In this document: piece after piece, positions 57,039 through 64,000 of the stretch | How positions within the stretch are numbered: the stretch's first letter is position 1 | How the letters are laid out: each line of letters begins with the position of its first letter | Assembly (NCBI GenBank): GCA_030833845.1 | Contig: JAURGK010000002.1 | Location: forward strand, 91,273-155,272 | Length of the DNA stretch: 64,000 nucleotides | Origin: Crocinitomicaceae bacterium | Lineage (GTDB): Bacteria; Bacteroidota; Bacteroidia; Flavobacteriales_D; Crocinitomicaceae | Direction of reading: 5' to 3' | Notes under the pieces: generated by a model | What the model saw: only the letters and a program-made list of their open reading frames with translations | What the model was told of the DNA's origin: nothing | Database searches by the model: none | Translations under genes and position numbers: made by a program

Positions 57039-57395
57039 TCAAACTCGAAGAATTTTTTCCATTTTTCTTCCTTTGGCTAATTCATCAACGAGCTTATCCA
57101 AATACCTGACTTTTTGCGTCAAAGGATTAGTTATTTCCTCTATGCGGTAGCCACAAATTAAACCTGTAATAAGCGGTGCATTGGGATGAAGATTGGCTCT
57201 TTGAAAGAAAGTTTCAAAGCTTACCTTCTCATCAATTAAGGCTTGAATTTTCGCTACATCAAAACCTGTAAGCCATGTAATGACCTCATGCAATTCTTCT
57301 TTTGTACGCCCTTTTTTCTCGACTTTTACAACATAGTGTGGGTAAACTGTGGCAAAAGTCATTTGGGAAATGCGCTCATCGTGGCTGAGTTTCAT
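57039..57395 (-). CDS. DUF2200 family protein
   Basis: FATVYPHYVVKVEKKGRTKEELHEVITWLTGFD...LITGLICGYRIEEITNPLTQKVRYLDKLVDELAKGRKMEKILR. Confidence 0.85.
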   Translation of the reverse strand: MKLSHDERISQMTFATVYPHYVVKVEKKGRTKEELHEVITWLTGFDVAKIQALIDEKVSFETFFQRANLHPNAPLITGLICGYRIEEITNPLTQKVRYLDKLVDELAKGRKMEKILRV

Positions 57396-58237
57396 TCAAT
57401 TTTTTTTTCTGCTTCCAAAAATACACTTCTCCTACTTATCCACAACATAAAAACAGCCATGACCCCTCCAATTACAACCATCACGATGCGCTCCCACCCT
57501 TGCAGTGAAAAAGACACTCGGGCCAAAAACGTAGCTAAAACATATCCTGAATTCCGAATAACTAAAATTGTATTTTGTAAATTTTTTGCACTACTTAATA
57601 GCAATAATACATCGACAAATGTAAGTAGCGTAAAAAATTCTGTATAGAAAATATGGGATGGATCCATCAGTACCGCATGATTTTCGGCATATTTTATCAA
57701 TTCGATCAACCAATTAGAAAAAGAGTAAAAGGAGAGGCCAAAGAAAATAACTAATAGAAATATTGATAACCTCTCTTTGAGCTTAACAAAGGCCTCTGTT
57801 AACTCATATTTGAGTTCTGTTCTTTTGGCTTCGAGATGATAAAATAACCAAACCAAAATAAGCAAAATCACAAAGCCCGTCATATCTTTAAGTAATTCAC
57901 TTTGGAGTAAAGAGATTTTTCTTTCGGTGAGTTGCCCAACATCCTTGAAACAGTTACGCAATAATATGAGTGCCATAATTTCTAGCTGTTTTGCCACACT
58001 TTTGGTGTAACTACGACGCAAATAAAAAATCAATAGATAAACTTCGTATACCAATAAGGAGCTAAAAGGTGAAAAGAGTGCTGCAAATGGGTTGCCAAAC
58101 AAATTTTCTGGAAAATATTTATCGTCTAGAAAATGTAGCTTGAGAAGAAAAATAATTACCGCATGCAAAATAAATGTAGCGATACCAAAGTAAAGTGTCA
58201 ACTTTTCAAAACGTGATTTAAAAGCAGCGGTGAACAT
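57392..58237 (-). CDS. hypothetical integral membrane protein
   Basis: 281 aa with multiple TM segments; ATGA overlap with the DUF2200 gene. Confidence 0.6.
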   Translation of the reverse strand: MFTAAFKSRFEKLTLYFGIATFILHAVIIFLLKLHFLDDKYFPENLFGNPFAALFSPFSSLLVYEVYLLIFYLRRSYTKSVAKQLEIMALILLRNCFKDVGQLTERKISLLQSELLKDMTGFVILLILVWLFYHLEAKRTELKYELTEAFVKLKERLSIFLLVIFFGLSFYSFSNWLIELIKYAENHAVLMDPSHIFYTEFFTLLTFVDVLLLLSSAKNLQNTILVIRNSGYVLATFLARVSFSLQGWERIVMVVIGGVMAVFMLWISRRSVFLEAEKKIE

Positions 58238-58308
58238 TAAATATAAATTTTAACTTGTTGAAGTTAAACTAAATAATCTTTAATGTAAAGTAAATGAGTA
58301 ACTTATAA

Positions 58309-58653
58309 CTACGCCTTTTTAACAAATTCCGATTTTAAGCCCATAGCACCAAAACCGTCTATCTTGCAATCAATGTTGTGATCGCCATCATTGAGGCGGA
58401 TATTCTTAACTTTTGTACCGGCCTTGATGACAGGTTTTGGAGCACCTTTCACCGGCAAATCTTTCACTACAACAACAGAATCTCCATTCTGAAGGCGCGC
58501 GCCATTGGCATCTAAGACCACTAATTCATCGGCGTTTGCAACATCGGCTAAGTTCCATTCAAAAGAACATTCTGGGCACGTAAATTGGTTATCTCCACTC
58601 TCGTAGCCGTAGGGTGATTCACACGAGGGGCATTTTTGCATTTCTTCTGACAT
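58309..58653 (-). CDS. PhnA/YjdM-like zinc-ribbon protein
   Basis: [51 protein letters not shown]. Confidence 0.9.
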   Translation of the reverse strand: MSEEMQKCPSCESPYGYESGDNQFTCPECSFEWNLADVANADELVVLDANGARLQNGDSVVVVKDLPVKGAPKPVIKAGTKVKNIRLNDGDHNIDCKIDGFGAMGLKSEFVKKA

Positions 58654-58770
58654 TACTTGACTTTTTGATAAAGATAAGGATTACTTATGTTTTGAGAGCT
58701 TGTGTGAACTTGGTTACATTTTATTTGGAGTGATTTACTTAGTTTTGATTTTTAGTATCAAATACAACAC

Positions 58771-60459
58771 ATGAAGCTTTCTATTTTTACTTTACTATTC
58801 TTTCTTTCGATATATCCCTTTGTCAATAGCCAAACAAATTTGTTTATTCCTGTGGCCCTTTCAGGAAACAGCATCGATTTAAATTTACAAACAGGTACGA
58901 CCAATTTTTTTAGTGGCATTACTACCAATACCATGGGGGCCAATGGCAATTTATTGGGGCCGACAATCATCTTGGAGCAAAACCAATCCGTGACAATGAA
59001 TGTCCAAAATAACTTGCCCGACACCACCACCATTCATTGGCACGGTTTGCATGTGGCACCGGAGCACGATGGCGGGCCACATACTGAGATATTGCCAGGC
59101 CAAACTTGGTCGCCATCTTTTAGTGTGCTCGATAAAGCAGGAACCTATTGGTATCATCCACATTTACACATGCATACCGATGAGCATGTTTCAAAAGGAA
59201 TTGCAGGCATGATACTAGTCCGAGACGCCGAAGAAGCTGGGTTGGGCTTGCCGATGCATTATGGGATTGATGAATTTCCACTCGTATTGCAGACCAAAGG
59301 TTTTGATGCCAATGGCCAAATTCTAGTGCATACCAATTTAGATTCTTGTGTCTTAGTAAATGGTACAAGAAATGCTACAACCCAATTTCCGGCTCAGGTG
59401 GTAAGACTTCGGGTGCTTAATGGCTCTTCGCAACGCGTCATGCAAATTGGCTTTTCAGATAACCGGAGCTTTTATGTCATTGGTACTGACGGTGGCCTAC
59501 TCAGTGCGCCCTTATCCAAAACAAGATTGCGTTTGGCTCCTGGCCAAAGGGCAGATATTTTGTTGGATCTCACCAATAGTATAAATCAAAGTTTTGAGTT
59601 AATGAGCTTTGGAGCTGAATTGCCCAATGCATATTACGGCGCAGCCCAACCTGGAATGGGCCCGGGGGCCACCTCATCATTGGCAGGTTATACAAGTAAC
59701 CCGCTCAATGGGGCCAACTTTAATTTACTTCAAATCAATGTAGGTAACCCCACTTCCAACCCTGTATTGTCCATACCAACTTCACTTGCTGTGCTCAACC
59801 CCTTGACACAAAGTTCCGCTGCACTTACCCGCAACCTCACATTTACAAGTGCAGGGGCCATGAATAATCTGGAAGGTCCTTTTTTGATCAACGGCACTGC
59901 CTTCAATATGATGCAAATCAATTATACAATTCCTATCAACCAGACAGAAATTTGGTCCTTGACCAATCAAACGCCAATAGCCCATCCATTTCATATTCAT
60001 GACGTACAATTCTATATTTTAGATATCAATGGGGTGGCACCACCCCCAGAATTAAGCGGCCTCAATGATGTCGTATTGGTGCCGGGAGGCATGGGCAATG
60101 TGCGCTTTATTGCCAAATTCGAAAACCATGCCAATGATTCCATACCTTATATGTACCACTGCCATATGCTACCCCATGAAGACATGGGCATGATGGGGCA
60201 ATTCTTGGTGGTGGATCCAAATGCCTCATTGTTGGAAAATACTGACGCAACTCATTGGCACATTACTCCAAATCCCAATAATGGAAAATTCCTTATCTCT
60301 GGGCTGATGCAAGATGATTCATTCCATCTCATGGATGCCTCTGGCCAATGGCTAAGACAATTGAGGACAGTAAATCAAGAACTAGATTTAGATCTTCAGC
60401 CTGGTGTTTATTTCTTAAAGGATAACTCTGGTAGCGTAATGAAATTTGTTGTTGAGTAG
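58771..60459 (+). CDS. multicopper oxidase with T9SS sorting domain
   Basis: TIHWHGLHVAPEHDGGPH, GTYWYHPHLHMHTDEHV, HPFHIHDVQF, YHCHMLPHEDMGMMGQFLV; C-terminal ITPNPNNGKFLISG...GVYFLKDNSGSVMKFVVE. Confidence 0.93.
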   Translation: MKLSIFTLLFFLSIYPFVNSQTNLFIPVALSGNSIDLNLQTGTTNFFSGITTNTMGANGNLLGPTIILEQNQSVTMNVQNNLPDTTTIHWHGLHVAPEHDGGPHTEILPGQTWSPSFSVLDKAGTYWYHPHLHMHTDEHVSKGIAGMILVRDAEEAGLGLPMHYGIDEFPLVLQTKGFDANGQILVHTNLDSCVLVNGTRNATTQFPAQVVRLRVLNGSSQRVMQIGFSDNRSFYVIGTDGGLLSAPLSKTRLRLAPGQRADILLDLTNSINQSFELMSFGAELPNAYYGAAQPGMGPGATSSLAGYTSNPLNGANFNLLQINVGNPTSNPVLSIPTSLAVLNPLTQSSAALTRNLTFTSAGAMNNLEGPFLINGTAFNMMQINYTIPINQTEIWSLTNQTPIAHPFHIHDVQFYILDINGVAPPPELSGLNDVVLVPGGMGNVRFIAKFENHANDSIPYMYHCHMLPHEDMGMMGQFLVVDPNASLLENTDATHWHITPNPNNGKFLISGLMQDDSFHLMDASGQWLRQLRTVNQELDLDLQPGVYFLKDNSGSVMKFVVE

Positions 60460-60915
60460 CTACTTCTTCAACATCCCCTCATAAATCTTGATCCATTCCT
60501 CAGCAGTCATTTTTTGCATGAGCTGGCCCATCAATTCGAATGGAATCTGATCTGGTTTTTTAAAGCGAATGCAACTCTTACCCATATCGAGTTTAAGTTT
60601 ACAGTGCTTTGGGTATTCCGAGACAAACCAATCATAGAGTTTGGTGTCGGCGTATATACCCATATGGTAAAAGTTGATGCTATTTTTTTGTGAAGCCAAT
60701 CCAGCAAATGGCAGTGGTTCGGAAGGTTTGCAATGGTAACCAGCTGGGTATAAGCTATGGGGTACCACATAGCCCAATCCACCGTAGCTCATGGCTGCTT
60801 CAAAACCATCAGGCAAATTTTCTATGATTGTTTGGTGCAACCTATTGAAGGCTTCTTTGCGCTCCTCAGGGATGTTAGCCAATATTTCTTCAACTGTAGT
60901 GCCTGGTGCCTTCAT
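60460..60915 (-). CDS. DUF1801 domain-containing protein
   Basis: TVEEILANIPEERKEAFNRLHQTIIENLPDGFEAAMSYGGLGYVVPH; CIRFKKPDQIPFELMGQLM. Confidence 0.85.
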   Translation of the reverse strand: MKAPGTTVEEILANIPEERKEAFNRLHQTIIENLPDGFEAAMSYGGLGYVVPHSLYPAGYHCKPSEPLPFAGLASQKNSINFYHMGIYADTKLYDWFVSEYPKHCKLKLDMGKSCIRFKKPDQIPFELMGQLMQKMTAEEWIKIYEGMLKK

Positions 60916-60919
60916 AGGT

Positions 60920-61192
60920 TTAATTTTTCCAACGTTTCAAATGGCCTATCGTCCAGGTTCTAGAAAATAGCCAAGCAAAAAATGAATTCATGCCTCCTTC
61001 TTTCATGCCTTTTTGCGACATTTTTGAGAATTCTTCTATACTTACCTCGCCACCCACAAAGGCGCCGTCGGCATAACAAAAGCCACAATACATTGTACTC
61101 TTGGAACCGTCTTTTTCTGTTCCCCCACCGTTGGCATCTTTGCTCAAGGGCATGCCGCAACTTTGGCAATTTTTGTATGATTGTTCTTGCAT
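60920..61192 (-). CDS. putative zinc-ribbon domain protein
   Basis: CQSCGMPLSKDANGGGTEKDGSKSTMYCGFCYADGAF. Confidence 0.85.
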   Translation of the reverse strand: MQEQSYKNCQSCGMPLSKDANGGGTEKDGSKSTMYCGFCYADGAFVGGEVSIEEFSKMSQKGMKEGGMNSFFAWLFSRTWTIGHLKRWKN

Positions 61193-61207
61193 TTTTTCTT
61201 AGTTGTA

Positions 61208-61915
61208 TTAAACATTTACGCCAAACAGCGAGCCCACCCCGGCAGATAGTGCCATGGCTATGGTTCCCCAAATGGTAATTCTTGTTACTGCCTTGAGCAC
61301 ATTTGAGCCGCCAGTTCTAGCAGCGGTGGCACCTAGAATGATAAGTGCTAAAATTGTAAATCCGTAGAGCCAATATTCCATTCCTTTTACTGGTGCAAAA
61401 AATACGACCAAAAGAGGCATAAGGCCGCCAACCGTAAAAGCTGCGCCCGAGGCAATTGCCGCTTGAATAGGATTTGCCTGGCTCATTTCGGTAATTCCCA
61501 ACTCATCTCTGACATGTGCGCCAAGCGCATCATGGGCAGTAAGCTCTTGAGCAACCAAAAGGGCGGTTTCTTTTTTGAGACCTCGTTGTTCGTATATGTG
61601 GGCTAAAAGCTGCAATTCTTCTTCGGGCATTTCTTCCAATTCCTGTTTTTCTCTTTCGATATCTGCCTTCTCGGTATCGGTCTGAGAACTCACCGAAACA
61701 TATTCACCGGCCGCCATCGAAAGCGCCCCTGCAACCAAGCCAGCCACTGAAGCTAACAAAATGGGCTCGCGTGCTGTACTAGCAGCTGCCACACCAATAG
61801 CCAAACTAGAGATAGATATGATCCCGTCATTGGCGCCCAAAACGGCGGCTCTTAGCCAATTGCTGCGATGAATGTAGTGGGCCTCGAGGTAGTTGTCAAT
61901 GTTGATATTACTCAT
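61208..61915 (-). CDS. VIT1/CCC1 transporter family protein
   Basis: RSNWLRAAVLGANDGIISISSLAIGVAAA; ALSMAAGEYVSVSSQTDTEKADIEREKQEL. Confidence 0.93.
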   Translation of the reverse strand: MSNINIDNYLEAHYIHRSNWLRAAVLGANDGIISISSLAIGVAAASTAREPILLASVAGLVAGALSMAAGEYVSVSSQTDTEKADIEREKQELEEMPEEELQLLAHIYEQRGLKKETALLVAQELTAHDALGAHVRDELGITEMSQANPIQAAIASGAAFTVGGLMPLLVVFFAPVKGMEYWLYGFTILALIILGATAARTGGSNVLKAVTRITIWGTIAMALSAGVGSLFGVNV

Positions 61916-61996
61916 GATATTGAATCATAAAAAGGGTTGAGTGTAACTCAAATATAAGCACTTCTTTTTTTTGGTTTGCTTGATTCGTTTGAATTC

Positions 61997-62410
61997 TTAC
62001 CACAATGCAATGAGCTCAATAATTTTAACGCGCATCGTAAACAACAAATAAATGACTATACCCATCGGTATGGATGCAAGGATCGATAGAACCAACTTAG
62101 AAAGATTATTCTTTAATATGAGCCCAACAACAACCAACAGAAGTGCAGGAATTGAAAGTACAAAGATCAGTGCAAAATAGCCCCAATAACCTGGCGATCC
62201 AAAACCACCCTGATGGCTAGCAGGTTTCGGAGAAAACAAGATCACTAACAATATAGCATTGATCAATACAGTAAGAATCAATACAATCAATGAAAATTTA
62301 GCGATGCGTTCCGTAAGCTTTATGGGCTGATTTTGATGTTGATCACGTGTTTTATGATTGTGCACAAGGGCTAAAGCCAGGACGATAAATAATAAACTTA
62401 AATAAGACAT
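61997..62410 (-). CDS. hypothetical membrane protein
   Basis: 137-aa ORF with several TM segments. Confidence 0.55.
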   Translation of the reverse strand: MSYLSLLFIVLALALVHNHKTRDQHQNQPIKLTERIAKFSLIVLILTVLINAILLVILFSPKPASHQGGFGSPGYWGYFALIFVLSIPALLLVVVGLILKNNLSKLVLSILASIPMGIVIYLLFTMRVKIIELIALW

Positions 62411-62419
62411 TCGTTAGGT

Positions 62420-63592
62420 TTAATGTATTGGAGCTGCCTCAATAATTTCAAGTAATTCTCCGGCCTTCTTTGGCTTAAAATAATTTTTATTAATGATCTC
62501 ATACATGCCTCGGTAATACATGTCATACAATTGAGGTTCATTGGCACTATTCAAATTGATTGTATTCCAAGTAGGGGTAGAAAGCAAAAAAATAAAATCC
62601 TCCTTACAGGTATTTAAATTCAACTTTACTTTTTTGGAAGGGTTCAGTACGTTGATAAACAAATGCTGATCACAAAAGCTTTCCAATCCAAGCCATGAAG
62701 CATTCGGGAAAAATGCGCCAAAACATACCTCCCGCTCAAAATTGTTTTTCTTAATGAGACTGAGCAAAAGGCGGTCGCCACGCAGCAAGTATTGGTCATA
62801 TAAGCTTGGCGGCACCTTCCAAGTGAACTTACCAATGTTTTGATTTTGCGCTTCCCATTCTATATATGAAATGCCTTTAAGGCTATCGCTTGGTATATCA
62901 AATTGCACCACATTGTTATCGCTCAAAAAAGACGCATACCAATCTGTATGCAACAATCCAGCGTCTATGATGGTTACATCAGTTCTGTAAGCTTCTACCT
63001 CTTGCAAATACAGCAGTGGAAAGAATTGTATATCACCCGAAGATATAAGAATGGCATTTGGAGCACAGGCAGCGAGCGTTTTTCTATGAATTGCCAGTAA
63101 ATATTCGCTAAAACCCCCTTGCTTCTTTCCTTCTATAAATGCAGCACGCGCAGCCTGTTGATTGTAATTATATAGATAACTTGTGGCCAAAGCGCCCCAT
63201 TCTGAAGTGAGTTTTGAATACGGATCTAAGGCAATGATTTCACCGGAATAAAATGGAGCAATAGCAATACATTGATGCAAGGCATCTGAAGCTTTTTGAA
63301 CCCATTCTTCATTCATGCCAAGCAAGCCATTGGCATCCATTGAATTCATTCGGCTATAGGTATAGCCCAAATAATAATACGCTTCGGCAGATTGGTCATT
63401 CAAAGCAATGGCCTCATTGAGCAATGGCAAAATAGCTTGGTAGTCAAAATATTGTAATTCCTCCGAACTTAAATTGGCTGCACTTTTAAATAAATTCTTA
63501 GCACTATCAAGGTAGGTTTGAAAGTTATCCGTTTGGCTATATCCAAAAGAACAATTCAAAGCAAGTATAAGAAGTAAACAAATGATTTTCAT
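62420..63592 (-). CDS. secreted TPR protein with DUF2723 C-terminal-like segment
   Basis: Signal peptide from MKIICLLLILALNCSFGYSQ; TPR-like LNEAIALNDQSAEAYYYLGYTYSRMNS; ILISSGDIQFFPLLYLQEVEAYRTDVTIIDAGLLHTDWYASFL. Confidence 0.7.
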   Translation of the reverse strand: MKIICLLLILALNCSFGYSQTDNFQTYLDSAKNLFKSAANLSSEELQYFDYQAILPLLNEAIALNDQSAEAYYYLGYTYSRMNSMDANGLLGMNEEWVQKASDALHQCIAIAPFYSGEIIALDPYSKLTSEWGALATSYLYNYNQQAARAAFIEGKKQGGFSEYLLAIHRKTLAACAPNAILISSGDIQFFPLLYLQEVEAYRTDVTIIDAGLLHTDWYASFLSDNNVVQFDIPSDSLKGISYIEWEAQNQNIGKFTWKVPPSLYDQYLLRGDRLLLSLIKKNNFEREVCFGAFFPNASWLGLESFCDQHLFINVLNPSKKVKLNLNTCKEDFIFLLSTPTWNTINLNSANEPQLYDMYYRGMYEIINKNYFKPKKAGELLEIIEAAPIH

Positions 63593-63625
63593 TTGGTTAA
63601 TAAATAGCGTTTTTAGTATCTCATT

Positions 63626-63662
63626 AAAAAAGGGCAGTAGGTTTTGCACCAACTGCCCTTTT
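63626..63662. terminator. bidirectional intrinsic terminator hairpin
   Basis: AAAAAAGGGCAGTAGGT-TTTGC-ACCAACTGCCCTTTT, stem with one mismatch and A/T tracts on both sides. Confidence 0.85.
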
Positions 63663-63681
63663 GATTAAATTTTTCTAAATC

Positions 63682-64000
63682 TTAGTTTGCCGGTGCTCCT
63701 TTATAGGTAGCATCGCTGAAGGCCAAAACTGGGAAAAAAATGAATGGCAAGAAAATTAGCCCTACAGTAAAGCCCGCATCCTTTCCAAAGGAAAGAGATA
63801 AACGATGCTGCACTGAAATCCCGACAAAAATATTTACAATCGGTATCAGCATTAAGATTATCCACCAAGTTGGTTTGCCAACTATCTCAAGTAAGACTAC
63901 AATATTGTAAATCGGAACAAAAGCACTCCAACCTGGTTTGCCAGCCTTGGTATACACCTTCCAAATACAGGCAAGCATGAATACAATAAATCCAACGTAA
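63682..64000 (-). CDS. DUF5684-like/signal-peptidase-N-terminal-like membrane protein, 5' truncated by window end
   Basis: KVYTKAGKPGWSAFVPIYNIVVLLEIVGKPTWWIILMLIPIVNIF; frame stays open to position 64000. Confidence 0.75.
   Translation of the reverse strand, partial: YVGFIVFMLACIWKVYTKAGKPGWSAFVPIYNIVVLLEIVGKPTWWIILMLIPIVNIFVGISVQHRLSLSFGKDAGFTVGLIFLPFIFFPVLAFSDATYKGAPAN

Noticed and set aside
60960-61278. ORFs in other frames over the zinc-ribbon gene
   Set aside because: Arg/His/Cys-rich shadow translations; the CxxC-bearing frame is the real gene.
1-64000. Search for CRISPR arrays, retrons, toxin-antitoxin pairs, restriction systems and biosynthetic clusters
   Set aside because: No repeat array, reverse transcriptase, methylase/nuclease pair or PKS/NRPS genes seen. 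The lone phosphopantetheinyl transferase and the XRE/membrane pair do not by themselves define such systems.

Overview
This 64 kb window is an ordinary-looking chromosomal segment of a Bacteroidota bacterium. Support for that: several Por/T9SS-type C-terminal sorting domains, TAnnTTTG-type -7 promoter elements, many SPII lipoproteins, and Bacteroidota-style gene content. I see no CRISPR array, rRNA, transposase, prophage or recognisable defence island. Most of it is housekeeping: tatC, pheS, an rluD-like gene, apt, rpsU-xerC, uvrC, nadC, a 4'-phosphopantetheinyl transferase, mgtE, a mreC-mreD-mrdA-rodA-PBP1 elongasome cluster, scoAB, cysQ and a tRNA-Ser(GGA). Secreted or outer-membrane proteins are interspersed: a TonB-dependent receptor, T9SS cargo, an M43 protease, a multicopper oxidase and an exported superoxide dismutase. 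Accessory blocks lie at about 2.5-4.0, 42.7-46.1 and 55.5-64 kb. The observations I rate highest are: (1) TAnnTTYG -7-like boxes exactly 4-5 nt before the start codon of at least seven transcription-unit head genes, suggesting recurrent leaderless mRNAs; (2) twin 18-bp TGTAA-N8-TTACA operators interleaved with a near-perfect Bacteroidota promoter in front of a membrane protein/XRE regulator operon; (3) a 45-aa MetS-like microprotein missing from the ORF track, overlapping the NSS transporter stop codon; (4) a soluble TPR protein that appears to carry the C-terminal part of DUF2723 proteins without the membrane domain; (5) a secreted superoxide dismutase with a long C-terminal helical extension; and (6) three tandem paralogous lipoproteins. 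Family calls come from reading the translations; no database search was run.
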